64,000 bases of DNA, from contig JAJFJZ010000001.1 of assembly GCA_021773565.1 (NCBI GenBank), positions 62,001-126,000 of the forward strand. Reading direction: 5' to 3'. Under the pieces are notes generated by a model. That model was given only the letters and a program-made list of their open reading frames with translations, was not told the DNA's origin and made no database searches. The DNA is from Gammaproteobacteria bacterium. Its GTDB lineage: Bacteria; Pseudomonadota; Gammaproteobacteria; Pseudomonadales; Azotimanducaceae. A program made the position numbers and the translations under genes. Below are positions 42,921 through 51,679 of the stretch, piece by piece. How positions within the stretch are numbered: position 1 is the stretch's first letter; each line of letters opens with the position of its first letter.

Positions 42921-43975
42921 TGCGCATCCAACCCAGCGCTCTGGTCGAACTGGTGAGTGAAATTTTTGTAAGCTTTGGTGCAAGCTCTGCACATGCCACA
43001 GAGGTATCGGAACACCTTGTACAAGCAAACCTCAAAGGACACGATTCCCATGGTGTTGGCATGATACCCGCATATGCTAACAATTTAAAAAAGGGATACC
43101 TAGACCCCGACGCCAATATCAATGTAATTAAAGACAAAGGACCAATATTGCTGGTAGATGGCCAAAAAGGCTTTGGCCAGGTCGTGGGGAGACAAGCAAC
43201 CGACCTTGCCCTTAAGCGTGTTAAAGACACGGGCATCGTTTGCCTGGGATTACGTAATGCACATCACCTGGGCCGCATTGGCAGCTACGGAGAACAATGT
43301 GGCAATGCAGGATATGCCTCTGTGCACTTTGTAAATGTTGTGGGCCACCAGCCAGTCGTAGTAGCCTTTGGAGGCAGAGAGCCTCGCATGACAACCAATC
43401 CGTTCTGCTGTGTGGTACCTCGAAAAGGCGCTCCGCCAGTTGTTCTGGATATGGCAACGAGTGCAGTTGCGATGGGAAAAGTTCGGGTCGCCCACATAAA
43501 AGGCGACCAGGTGCCACCCGGCGCATTGGTGGATCACGAAGGCCAGGATACCACCAACCCGGACGTCATATACCGGGAACCACGGGGCGCCATGAGTCCC
43601 TTTGGTTTACACAAGGGTTATGGCCTGGCCCTGATGTGCGAGTTGATGGGTGGCGCGCTGGCAGGTGAATGGACTGCACAGCCCGAACAACCAAGGCCCG
43701 GAACCATAGTAAACAACATGCTCATGTTCGTATTTGACCCTGACATTTTCGATGGTGCGCAACAATTTGAAAAAGAAGTGGAAGCCATGCTTGCCTATAT
43801 ATTATCCAGCACTCCAGCGAAGGGCGTTGACAAGGTGCGCATCCCCGGCCAACCGGAACAGGAGGCGATGGCAGATAGAAGCCTCAACGGGATAGAAATC
43901 GACGAAAACAGCTGGTCAGGGATAATAGCCGTAGCCGAAGCTCATGGACTAAATGTCAGCGCGTATTCCGGATAA
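42920..43975 (+). CDS. Malate/L-lactate dehydrogenase family (Ldh2/YbiC-type) oxidoreductase
   Basis: 351 residues of the NADPH-dependent Ldh2 fold. Motifs are LVQANLKGHDSHGVGMIP, VDGQKGFGQVVG, LGLRNAHHLGRIGSYGEQ, MTTNPFCCVVPR and FGLHKGYGLALMCELMGGALAG. Unlike Rossmann LDH/MDH, this family oxidises or reduces 2-hydroxy acids such as malate, ureidoglycolate or sulpholactate; the specific substrate is unclear. The start overlaps the cysK stop (TAATG), so the two are coupled; an S-containing hydroxy acid such as sulpholactate is an appealing but unproved substrate. Confidence 0.9.
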   Translation: MRIQPSALVELVSEIFVSFGASSAHATEVSEHLVQANLKGHDSHGVGMIPAYANNLKKGYLDPDANINVIKDKGPILLVDGQKGFGQVVGRQATDLALKRVKDTGIVCLGLRNAHHLGRIGSYGEQCGNAGYASVHFVNVVGHQPVVVAFGGREPRMTTNPFCCVVPRKGAPPVVLDMATSAVAMGKVRVAHIKGDQVPPGALVDHEGQDTTNPDVIYREPRGAMSPFGLHKGYGLALMCELMGGALAGEWTAQPEQPRPGTIVNNMLMFVFDPDIFDGAQQFEKEVEAMLAYILSSTPAKGVDKVRIPGQPEQEAMADRSLNGIEIDENSWSGIIAVAEAHGLNVSAYSG

Positions 43976-43976
43976 T

Positions 43977-44708
43977 TCACTTTAGCCTGCGCTCGAACAA
44001 ATCCATTAACCGTTCCCAGTGTCTCTCGGCGGAAACCTTGTGATAGATATCATCACCGCGAAGCGGAAAAACAAATCCATGTTTGGTATCGGGATACCAT
44101 TCCACACGCCAGTCTATATCTGTAAGCAGAAGAAAATCTTCCAGGGCGTCAATCATCTCGGGTGGTGCCCATTCATCAACTGCGGCAAGACCAAAATAGA
44201 TTTCTCCGTCAATTTCTCTGGCTCTCAAATGCGGTGACTTTGGGTCATCGGTAAAAAGACGAATGCCGTGGAAGCTTGCCGCTGCCTGCATGCGGGGAGA
44301 AAATGTGCTGGCGGCAGAAAACACGAAGGGCCCGCTCATACAGTAGCCCACGCAACCCATCGGCCCCGCAGATGCCTGCTCCTCACTTTCCAAAAAATTT
44401 AGAATAGACCGCGTATCTGCATCCACCATATCCGTGCTCAGGGAATTCATAAGCTTGAACATGTACTCCCGACCCTTTTCTGTGCGATTTAAAACAAAAT
44501 CCCTGTCTTCACGATAGTAGAGATTGGGTAAAACAACATAATACCCGGCAGTACCCAGACGAACGGCCATGTCGTGCAACTCTTCCCGTTTTCCCGGAGC
44601 ATCCATATAGAAAATAATTACCGGATACTTACGGTCAAGCTCAGGATAAGTGATAAAAGTATTCATCAATCCATCCGCAGTCTGTATATCCAGTTCTCTT
44701 TGAATCAT
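43977..44708 (-). CDS. Dienelactone hydrolase family protein
   Basis: 243 residues with the small alpha/beta-hydrolase fold of dienelactone hydrolases: VIIFYMDAPGKREELHDMA, a Cys nucleophile in VGYCMSGPFVF (Gly-Tyr-Cys-Met-Ser-Gly), GLAAVDEWAPPEMIDAL and KHGFVFP for the catalytic His. No signal is seen. It likely hydrolyses a lactone or ester. It is convergent with the Ldh2-type gene, ending one base from it, and divergent from fur. Confidence 0.88.
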   Translation of the reverse strand: MIQRELDIQTADGLMNTFITYPELDRKYPVIIFYMDAPGKREELHDMAVRLGTAGYYVVLPNLYYREDRDFVLNRTEKGREYMFKLMNSLSTDMVDADTRSILNFLESEEQASAGPMGCVGYCMSGPFVFSAASTFSPRMQAAASFHGIRLFTDDPKSPHLRAREIDGEIYFGLAAVDEWAPPEMIDALEDFLLLTDIDWRVEWYPDTKHGFVFPLRGDDIYHKVSAERHWERLMDLFERRLK

Positions 44709-44947
44709 TCGTCCTATCTCCCCGATGTAGTCTATATTTTCATTTCACAACTATCCTGGGCCAATATCAACGCTGTCGCCCATTTCGTCCCTGCTTTTAA
44801 GATACCGCAGGCTCCGAATACTGCACTTTATGTTGCTCTACTCTCGTCCATTAGGAAACCCTCCCGGGAACTGTTAAAGTGCTTTCTTTGGATATATCCA
44901 CACGGGTTTTCCTGAATTCTAAACACTGCCTTTGAGCAACTTGCACG

Positions 44948-45349
44948 ATGACCAAAATAGAACTAAAAGAAGCCGGCCTTAAAGTAACACTCCCACGACT
45001 ACGGGTTATAGAGATTCTGGAACAGGCAGATTCCCATCACATGAGTGCCGAAGACATTTACAAGGTGCTGCTTAACAGTGGCGACTCTATTGGTCTTGCA
45101 ACAGTTTATCGGGTACTAACCCAGTTTGAATCAGCTGGAATTGTGGACAAACACAATTTTGATGAACAACATTCTGTATACGAGTTGTCTACGGCAGATC
45201 ACCATGACCACATGATAGACGTAGATTCAGGCAAGGTAATCGAATTTGTGAATACTGAGATCGAACAATTGCAGGCCAAAATAGCTGAACAACACGGTTA
45301 TGAACTGGTTGACCACGAATTGGTACTGTATGTACGTCCCAAATCCTGA
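44948..45349 (+). CDS. fur: Ferric uptake regulator Fur
   Basis: 133 residues, typical for Fur. GLKVTLPRLRVIEIL and HHMSAEDIYKVLL cover the start of the winged helix, and IGLATVYRVLTQFESAGIV is the recognition helix. HHDHMIDVDSGKVIEF and HGYELVDHELVLYV form the dimer and metal-binding part. The CxxC pair near HDHM of E. coli Fur is absent, as in Pseudomonas aeruginosa-type Fur. It represses iron-uptake genes with Fe2+ bound. It is followed by feoAB, an obvious target. Confidence 0.96.
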   Translation: MTKIELKEAGLKVTLPRLRVIEILEQADSHHMSAEDIYKVLLNSGDSIGLATVYRVLTQFESAGIVDKHNFDEQHSVYELSTADHHDHMIDVDSGKVIEFVNTEIEQLQAKIAEQHGYELVDHELVLYVRPKS

Positions 45350-45378
45350 GTGCTTTACCCGCTAAGCGGGACCAGCAC
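45350..45378 (+). terminator. Bulged hairpin after fur
   Basis: GTGCT (45350-45354) pairs with AGCAC (45374-45378) and CCCGC (45358-45362) with GCGGG (45366-45370) around a TAA loop, starting right after the fur stop. The structure is strong but no T-run follows, so it may attenuate or protect the transcript rather than terminate it. Confidence 0.45.
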
Positions 45379-45392
45379 AGATTTCGCTCCGA

Positions 45393-45411
45393 AATGCGAA
45401 TAACTCCCATT
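45393..45411 (+). promoter_or_regulatory. Candidate Fur box upstream of feoA
   Basis: AATGCGAATAACTCCCATT matches the inverted Fur consensus AATGATAATnATTATCATT at 13 of 18 positions by my count. It lies 33 bases before the feoA start. The agreement is moderate, and functional proof would need binding or transcript data. Confidence 0.4.
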
Positions 45412-45443
45412 TACATTTAGAAGCCATTCCTTATACTTGCTGG

Positions 45444-45674
45444 ATGGTTAAACTTCGCCAGCTCAAAAAAAATACCCGAGCCAGGGTAGTTGGCTACGAC
45501 CCCGAAGATTCGGTGTATGCACTACGCCTGCAAACTCTGGGGCTAACCCCTGGTACACCCTTTCAACTTGTGAGATTTGCACCGCTGGGTGATCCGGCCG
45601 AACTACACTGTCGCGGTACCCGACTCACCCTGAGGCCTTCAGAGGCCGATTGTCTTCAACTCGAACTACTATGA
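45444..45674 (+). CDS. feoA: Ferrous iron transport protein A
   Basis: 76 residues of the SH3-like FeoA family: VKLRQLKKNTRARVVGYD, LRLQTLGLTPGTPFQLV, AELHCRGTRLTLRPSEADCL. It is a small cytoplasmic partner that modulates FeoB. Its stop overlaps the feoB start (ATGA at 45671-45674), so the genes are coupled. It follows fur. Confidence 0.95.
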   Translation: MVKLRQLKKNTRARVVGYDPEDSVYALRLQTLGLTPGTPFQLVRFAPLGDPAELHCRGTRLTLRPSEADCLQLELL

Positions 45675-47965
45675 CCGCTTCCATAACCCTGATCGGGAAT
45701 CCCAACTGCGGGAAAACCACCGTATTTAATGCACTCACCGGAGCACATCAACAGGTTGGAAACTGGCCAGGTGTAACCGTAGAAAAACGCAGCGGCTTCA
45801 CCACGCATGGGCATAATCGACTGGAGGTAGTCGACTTGCCCGGGATCTACAGTCTGCTGTCCTCTGATACCCAGGGTGCGATGGACGAACAAATTGCACG
45901 AGAATATCTGCACCAGAACCCAAACCAGATAATAGTTAATGTGATTGACGCATCCAGTCTGGAGCGCGGCTTGTTTCTGACTACACAACTTCTCGATTTG
46001 GACGCACAGGTAATAGTTGCGCTAAATATGATGGATATTGCAGACAAACACGGTTTGCATATAGACAGCTACAGATTATCGCAAGCGCTGGGTTGTCCGG
46101 TTATCCCCCTGATTGCCAATCGCAAGGATGGCATCGGAGCACTCATGGATGTCATCGAAAGCATGCTGGATAAACCGGAACCTCGTTTACCCATATTGTT
46201 GGATGCGCAAACCGAGACAGATATCGCCGAACTCAGCCAGTCTCTCAAGTCCACTGGCTTGAATTCAAATATACGTATGGTTGCTACCGCATTGCTAAGC
46301 GGCAACCCTGCAACGGAGTACCTGGGTGAGACAACGTTCAATTATACTCCGCACACTCATCCCGCAAACATCAGTATCCAAAGGTACAAGGCCGTGGATG
46401 CCTTGTTAAAGCCTATCGTAAGCGTTACGCCGGTAAGGTCTACGTTAACTGATATTGTTGACAGTGTTGTGCTGCATCCCATACTTGCCTTTCCCATTTT
46501 TCTGTTCGTTATCTACCTGATGTTTATGTTTACCATAAACGTTGGCAGCGCCTTTATAGACTTGTTTGATATAACAGCCATGGCGCTCTTTGTTGAAGGG
46601 CCCAGACAGTTGTATGCCTATCTCGGTTTTCCTGACTGGATATCTACATTTTTGGCGGACGGTGTTGGGGGAGGTGCTCAACTGGTTGCCTCATTTATCC
46701 CGGTGATTGGCTGCATGTTCCTGTTTTTGTCCTTTCTGGAAGATTCCGGTTATCTGGGAAGAGCCGCCTTCATCATTGACCGACTGATGCGCAGGATTGG
46801 ACTGCCAGGAAAATCCTTTGTCCCTCTTATCGTAGGTTTTGGCTGTAATGTACCGGCAGTTATGGCGACCAGAGGGCTGGATAACGAACAGGACAGAATC
46901 CTCACGACGGTTATGGCGCCTTACATGTCCTGTGGCGCAAGGCTCACGGTATACGCGCTTTTTGCAGCCGCCTTCTTCCAGGAAAACGGCCAGAATATAG
47001 TATTTGCCTTGTATCTTGTGGGTATCGGTGTGGCGGTGATCTCTGCTCTGATTGTGCGAAAACACCTGCTTGGTCGAACAGTATCTACCTTTGTTATGGA
47101 ACTTCCTGTTTACCATATGCCTACACTGAGTGGTCTGGCCCTACACACCTGGCACAAGTTACGTGGATTTATTTTACGTGCCGGAAAAGCCATCATCGCA
47201 GTCGTCATCGTTTTGAACGTAGTCAGTTCCATCGGCACCGACGGCAGTGTGGGTAATCAGAACACAGAGAAGTCAGTGCTTGCAGTTATAGGCAAAACAG
47301 CCACACCTTTGCTACAACCCATGGGTATTAACGAAGAAAACTGGCCCGCAACCGTGGGAATCCTGACCGGAGTATTTGCCAAGGAAGTAGTCGTTGGAAC
47401 GCTGGATGCCCTCTATAGCCAGATGAACAGGGCAAATTCCGACATCGTGGTAAAAGCAGATTTCGATTTCCTGATAACTCTGAAGCAAGCGCTACAAACA
47501 GTACCGGATAACCTTGCGCAACTGACGAGCCTCGCCAGTGACCCCTTGGGATTGAATCTGGGCGACCTGCATGATTCTTCCGTTGTAGCCGAGGAACAGG
47601 ATGTCAGATTAGGTACGCTGGCCCTGCTACAAACACTGTTCGTGGATAAGCTGGCAGCCTTTAGCTACCTGCTATTCATTCTGCTCTATATTCCATGTGT
47701 CGCTACCGTTGCGGCAATATACAAGGAGCTGGGAAAATTTTGGGCAGTGTTCACTACCGCCTGGTCAATTGCCATGGCCTATGTTGTAGCGGTACTGACT
47801 TATCAGATCGGAAGTCTGTTTGTTCCTTCAATACAGCTGAGCGCTCAGAGTGTGACTCTGCACGTCGCCGGAACCCTGCTTTTGGGCTTTTTGTGTTTTT
47901 TCAGCCTGATTCACTGGGGAAAACGCAAAATGAAAATGGAACTCATTCCAGTTACAAATCTGTAA
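45671..47965 (+). CDS. feoB: Ferrous iron transporter FeoB
   Basis: 764 residues from ATG 45671. The N-terminal G domain shows GNPNCGKTTVFN (G1), DLPGIYSL (G3) and NMMDIAD (G4), then a helical GDI region. The membrane part has two Gate motifs: SFVPLIVGFGCNVPAVMATR with the conserved Cys, and the later FILRAGKAIIAVVIVLN and TGVFAKEVVVGTLD segments, with the C-terminal helices to residue 760. It imports Fe2+ across the inner membrane. No C-terminal FeoC-like extension is visible and no feoC follows. Confidence 0.96.
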   Translation: MTASITLIGNPNCGKTTVFNALTGAHQQVGNWPGVTVEKRSGFTTHGHNRLEVVDLPGIYSLLSSDTQGAMDEQIAREYLHQNPNQIIVNVIDASSLERGLFLTTQLLDLDAQVIVALNMMDIADKHGLHIDSYRLSQALGCPVIPLIANRKDGIGALMDVIESMLDKPEPRLPILLDAQTETDIAELSQSLKSTGLNSNIRMVATALLSGNPATEYLGETTFNYTPHTHPANISIQRYKAVDALLKPIVSVTPVRSTLTDIVDSVVLHPILAFPIFLFVIYLMFMFTINVGSAFIDLFDITAMALFVEGPRQLYAYLGFPDWISTFLADGVGGGAQLVASFIPVIGCMFLFLSFLEDSGYLGRAAFIIDRLMRRIGLPGKSFVPLIVGFGCNVPAVMATRGLDNEQDRILTTVMAPYMSCGARLTVYALFAAAFFQENGQNIVFALYLVGIGVAVISALIVRKHLLGRTVSTFVMELPVYHMPTLSGLALHTWHKLRGFILRAGKAIIAVVIVLNVVSSIGTDGSVGNQNTEKSVLAVIGKTATPLLQPMGINEENWPATVGILTGVFAKEVVVGTLDALYSQMNRANSDIVVKADFDFLITLKQALQTVPDNLAQLTSLASDPLGLNLGDLHDSSVVAEEQDVRLGTLALLQTLFVDKLAAFSYLLFILLYIPCVATVAAIYKELGKFWAVFTTAWSIAMAYVVAVLTYQIGSLFVPSIQLSAQSVTLHVAGTLLLGFLCFFSLIHWGKRKMKMELIPVTNL

Positions 47966-48003
47966 AAACCAGGCAAACGCAAGCTACTACAGACGCAAAT
48001 AAG

Positions 48004-48022
48004 AATGATTGCTATTACCATT
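48004..48022 (+). promoter_or_regulatory. Candidate Fur box upstream of the porin/FMN-protein/PepSY operon
   Basis: AATGATTGCTATTACCATT matches AATGATAATnATTATCATT at 14 of 18 positions by my count: the outer six bases on the left and eight of nine on the right. It is centred about 57 bases before the porin start codon. Together with fur-feoAB just upstream it suggests iron-dependent repression of the following three genes. Confidence 0.5.
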
Positions 48023-48069
48023 TAGAGAACTATAATGGGAAACTCCTACAACGACGCCCGATAACGAGA

Positions 48070-49350
48070 ATGAAGATGAAGTTCCTTTGCACCGCTGCGG
48101 TATGTTGCCTTTTTAACCTTGCAACACTACCCGCAAGCGCTTCACAAGATTTGTCCACACCTTCCATCAGCGAGATATGGAAACTGGTGCAAGCCCAGCA
48201 GCTAGAAATTGAAAAATTACAGAACGCACTTGCTGAGGCTAATAAAACCGCCGAAATTGCAGAGGAGCGCCTGGATTCAACAGTTGACTATGTAGAATTG
48301 ATTTCTCGAAATGACTTTACCGAACCATCCTCATCGGCCAGCAATCGTACCAGTGTTGGCGGATACGGTGAACTACACTACAACAACATAGATACATCAG
48401 GGCTTGATAAAAACTCCAGTCAGGCGGATTTTCATCGTTTTGTATTGTTTTTTGAACATGCGTTTTCAGACAACTGGCAATTTTATTCCGAATTTGAACT
48501 GGAACATGCTCTAAGCAAAGACACAGCAGATGGCACAAATTCCGGTGAAGTAGAACTGGAACAGGCCTTTCTTCAACGGGCGCTTAACGACAATCACTAT
48601 GTGCGCTCTGGAGTATTTCTGTTACCCATAGGAACTCTGAACGAAACCCACGAACCACCTGCCTTCTACGGAGTAGAAAGAAATGATGTAGAAAACATTA
48701 TTATTCCTGGTACCTGGTGGGAGGCTGGCCTGGGCATTGGGGGACATTACAGCAATGGACTAAGCTGGGATTTCGCAGCGCATACAGGTCTGGAAACACC
48801 TGTTTCAGGCTCCGATGCTTTCCGGGTAAGAAGCGGGCGACAAAAAGTATCTCAGGCAAACGCGGATAATCTGGCCTATACCTTAAGGGGCAGTTATACC
48901 GGTATTCAGGGGCTGGCGCTTTCCGCTTCCTTGCATCATCAAAGCGACATCAGCCAATTCAGCGGAGACGGCTTGGGTTCTGCCAATCTGTTAACCCTGA
49001 ATGGCAGCTATATTTGGGATGCGTTCAGCCTGAAAGCCTTGTGGAGTCAGTGGAATATGCAGGGTGCGCTTGTTAAGGCGTCGGGAGCAGACAAACAAAC
49101 CGGCTGGTATGTAGAACCCGCCTGGACCTTTCGAGTAGACCAGAAACTTGCCGGAATCTATGCACGTTACGAAGACCTGGATGCCGCACGCGAGAGAGAT
49201 AAATTTGACCAATGGGAAATCGGCCTTAACTATTGGCCATCCGACAATATTGTTTTCAAAATGGATTTTCGTAAACGCAGCCATGATGGGGGCCCGGAAA
49301 TGGGGCGCGATTTCAAGGCTGTTGATCTGGGATTGGGCTACAATTTTTAA
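48070..49350 (+). CDS. Outer-membrane porin (OprO/OprP-like)
   Basis: About 426 residues from ATG 48070 (48076 is also possible); the frame is open much further upstream but only across feoB. A signal peptide (CTAAVCCLFNLATLPASAS) is followed by a short coiled coil (QQLEIEKLQNALAEANKTAE), as in trimeric porins with an N-terminal stalk, and by a barrel beginning GGYGELHYNN with repeated amphipathic strands (FHRFVLFFEHAF, YSEFELEHAL, VRSGVFLLPIG) and ending in Phe (GLGYNF). The substrate is unknown. It is co-oriented with the FMN-binding and PepSY genes 12 bases away. Confidence 0.88.
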   Translation: MKMKFLCTAAVCCLFNLATLPASASQDLSTPSISEIWKLVQAQQLEIEKLQNALAEANKTAEIAEERLDSTVDYVELISRNDFTEPSSSASNRTSVGGYGELHYNNIDTSGLDKNSSQADFHRFVLFFEHAFSDNWQFYSEFELEHALSKDTADGTNSGEVELEQAFLQRALNDNHYVRSGVFLLPIGTLNETHEPPAFYGVERNDVENIIIPGTWWEAGLGIGGHYSNGLSWDFAAHTGLETPVSGSDAFRVRSGRQKVSQANADNLAYTLRGSYTGIQGLALSASLHHQSDISQFSGDGLGSANLLTLNGSYIWDAFSLKALWSQWNMQGALVKASGADKQTGWYVEPAWTFRVDQKLAGIYARYEDLDAARERDKFDQWEIGLNYWPSDNIVFKMDFRKRSHDGGPEMGRDFKAVDLGLGYNF

Positions 49351-49361
49351 CTGGATATACC

Positions 49362-49952
49362 ATGTATAGGCGAGACCTTGTCCTAATTTACCTGAGCACA
49401 TTCACATGTCTGTTCCTTGCTAGTGGCTTTACGGCGTCGGCAAACGCTGACAGTTATAAAGAGGAGAGTGCGCGTTTTGTCGCGGAAATGTTTGACCATG
49501 CTACCCCGCAGTTAAATGCACTCTGGTTAAGCCCTCCAATGCGTAGCGGATTAAGCGACATTCTAGGGCACGCACCCCGATCGCTGCGAATAAAATACCA
49601 CCACGCCGCAGACCGGACGCTTTGGATTTTTGATGAAATTGGCAAGGTTAAACCCATTACTATCGGTGTTTTCATCGAGGCTGGAAAAATCTCCACCATC
49701 CGGGTACTAAAATTCAGGGAGTCTCGGGGCTGGGAAATAAAATACAGCTTTTTCACGGATCAATTTCAACGGATCGGCCTCACACAACAAATGCAGCTGA
49801 CAGCGCCTATAGATGGAATCACAGGGGCCACACTTTCCGTGGCTGCCATGAAGCGGGTCGCAAAAGCAGCCTTATTTCTGGATCATTCCCGCAACAAAAT
49901 CGCCACTACAACGCCGACCGTGCCAGTGAGCAATCAGATGAGCCAGAACTGA
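49362..49952 (+). CDS. Exported FMN-binding domain protein (predicted ApbE substrate)
   Basis: 196 residues. A signal peptide (IYLSTFTCLFLASGFTASANA) precedes a small FMN-binding domain of the NqrC/RnfG type, with ITIGVFIEAGKISTIRVLKF and APIDGITGATLSVAAMKR. The flavinylation motif D-G-I-T-G-A-T-L-S puts the FMN-accepting Thr at residue 157. ApbE (40819) would attach FMN in the periplasm. The gene lies between a porin and a PepSY-type protein, so it probably shuttles electrons in an extracytosolic redox chain. Confidence 0.88.
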   Translation: MYRRDLVLIYLSTFTCLFLASGFTASANADSYKEESARFVAEMFDHATPQLNALWLSPPMRSGLSDILGHAPRSLRIKYHHAADRTLWIFDEIGKVKPITIGVFIEAGKISTIRVLKFRESRGWEIKYSFFTDQFQRIGLTQQMQLTAPIDGITGATLSVAAMKRVAKAALFLDHSRNKIATTTPTVPVSNQMSQN

Positions 49953-49954
49953 TT

Positions 49955-50698
49955 GTGTTGCGCGCCCGCATACATCGTAAAATCGGTTTTTGTGTGGCTG
50001 CATTTCTTATTCTCTTTGTCTGCTCTGGCATTCTCTTACACCACACAGAATATCTGCAACTGGACTCCAGCTATGTAAGTTCAAGTATCATTCTTGATCA
50101 CTATGGATTCGACAAAACACCCTCGGTCGAATCCATAATCGCCTTTACAATTAAGCAATCAGGCATTCTGGTTCAGCTGGATGATAAGGTCTATTTGAAC
50201 GCGCGAGCAATATTCGACTTTCATGGCACAAGCGACAAAATGATTGCAGCGTGTAAAATGAATCAGTACCTTTTTTTTGCCACGCACCAACAGGTGTTTA
50301 TCTTCGACGACAGCGGGGAACTGTTCGATACCCTGGACACACCCTTCGCTATACGGGATATGGGTATGCGTGACGACAGTCTGGTCATTAACAGCGATGA
50401 TGCCTACCGCGTACTGGGTAGGGACTTGCTCTCCTGGGAAATTATTCCAACACCGTCGCAATCCATGCGCCTGCCTTCGACCAACCAGTACGAGCTGCAA
50501 AGCGGTGAACTATTGTCCATCTGGGACCAGCACCGCACAGGTTTGCTTAGCTGGAGTCGCGTAATTCAGGATGTACACAGCGGGCGTATTGGCGGACAGC
50601 TAGGCAACCTGCTTGCTGATATTGCCGCAATAGCACTCTTATTGCTCGCCATCAGCGGCCTTTCCATGGGGAAAAGAGAGAAACAAACAAGCAGGTAG
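49955..50698 (+). CDS. PepSY-associated membrane protein
   Basis: 247 residues with an N-terminal helix (IGFCVAAFLILFVCSGILLHH) and a C-terminal helix (LLADIAAIALLLLAISGLSMG) around a ~180-residue periplasmic domain of beta strands. WSRVIQDVHSGRIGGQLGN before the second helix matches the PepSY-associated TM family, whose members can bind haem through His residues and pass electrons to periplasmic flavoproteins. GTG start two bases after the previous stop. It likely reduces the FMN-binding protein next to it. Confidence 0.8.
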   Translation: MLRARIHRKIGFCVAAFLILFVCSGILLHHTEYLQLDSSYVSSSIILDHYGFDKTPSVESIIAFTIKQSGILVQLDDKVYLNARAIFDFHGTSDKMIAACKMNQYLFFATHQQVFIFDDSGELFDTLDTPFAIRDMGMRDDSLVINSDDAYRVLGRDLLSWEIIPTPSQSMRLPSTNQYELQSGELLSIWDQHRTGLLSWSRVIQDVHSGRIGGQLGNLLADIAAIALLLLAISGLSMGKREKQTSR

Positions 50699-50732
50699 CA
50701 GGAGGCGACGGCAAGCGGCAGTGGCGGTGGGC

Positions 50733-51551
50733 CTACATCAATTCCAGCAATCGGTCGTATGCGTGCATATGCCGTCGCGCTGATAATTCGTCGCCACGCA
50801 ATTCAAAAATTCGAGCCAAATTAAAGTGGGCATCCGGTACCTGATCCGATGTCGAATAATAACGAGATGCTGCTTCCATCTGATTTAACTCATCACACAG
50901 TGTCCCCATATTGTAATTGGCTAGCTGGTGTTCGCTGTTCAGGGACAAGGCATTAAGGTAATGCAGCTTTGCGGTATCAAAACGCCCTTTTATTTGCTCA
51001 AGTCGACCAAGGTTTACGTGTGCATCCACATTAGCCGGGTCCATTTCTATCGCGCGCTCATAGGCTGTGGGTGCGCGGTCGATATCGATATCTTCAAGGT
51101 CAAGACCGAGGTTGTACCAGTCATCACTGTCCAGGTCTTCAAGCTCGAGAAGTTCGATTAAATCCGGACCGTGCAGCGAGGTAATCGCGAACTGGCTGGA
51201 ACGATGATCAAAGTCGAGTACACCCTGACCGGTATCCGCATTCCAGAACGCCTGATGGCTTTTAACCAGAACAGAATCACCATTGGTAATAATACGCACA
51301 GACGCCAGTTTTTGAGCAGCCTCGGTTTCCGACTTAATCTTGAGCAGGAGCCTGAGTGTCTTTCGTGAGGAGACTTCCGCATCCAGCAAACGCTTGGCCG
51401 TACGCATAAGAACTACATCCTGAAACTCAAAATTAAAATGGCCGCGGCCATTCCTCTGAGGTTCTAGTAAACCACGATGCACATATCGCCTGACGCAATC
51501 CGGAGACAATCCAATGAATTCCGCCATACTACGGGTACTGTAACCGACCAT
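50733..51551 (-). CDS. MerR-type HTH / tetratricopeptide fusion regulator
   Basis: 272 residues. The N-terminal 70 form a MerR-type winged helix (YSTRSMAEFIGLSPDCVRRYVHRGLLEPQR, FQDVVLMRTAKRLLDAEV). A middle beta-rich segment (SVRIITNGDSVLVKS) follows. The C-terminal ~140 residues contain three to four TPRs (DWYNLGLDLEDIDIDRAPT, VDAHVNLGRLEQIKGRFDTA, NYNMGTLCDELNQMEAA, DAHFNLARIFELRGDELSA). There are no metal-binding cysteines. It probably senses a protein or peptide partner rather than a small inducer. It is convergent with the PepSY gene. Confidence 0.85.
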   Translation of the reverse strand: MVGYSTRSMAEFIGLSPDCVRRYVHRGLLEPQRNGRGHFNFEFQDVVLMRTAKRLLDAEVSSRKTLRLLLKIKSETEAAQKLASVRIITNGDSVLVKSHQAFWNADTGQGVLDFDHRSSQFAITSLHGPDLIELLELEDLDSDDWYNLGLDLEDIDIDRAPTAYERAIEMDPANVDAHVNLGRLEQIKGRFDTAKLHYLNALSLNSEHQLANYNMGTLCDELNQMEAASRYYSTSDQVPDAHFNLARIFELRGDELSARRHMHAYDRLLELM

Positions 51552-51679
51552 TAAACCCTCAAAAAGGTTAGCACAATGAAGTATTCTGACGGGGCGTAAC
51601 TATATCGCAGTAGTTACAGATAATGAAGCAGGATTCACCATATCATGCCCCCATGGGAGGTCTTTCGAGACAAACAAAC

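Noticed and set aside
42920-43975. Classical Rossmann-fold lactate/malate dehydrogenase
   Set aside because: Motifs belong to the Ldh2/YbiC family, not to the GxGxxG-type LDH/MDH fold.
45350-45378. Hairpin after fur considered as a standard intrinsic terminator
   Set aside because: No T-run follows; kept only as a low-confidence structural element.
47695-48069. In-frame upstream extension of the porin frame to 47695
   Set aside because: It lies inside feoB in another frame, contains no ribosome site or signal peptide, and the signal peptide starts at 48070.
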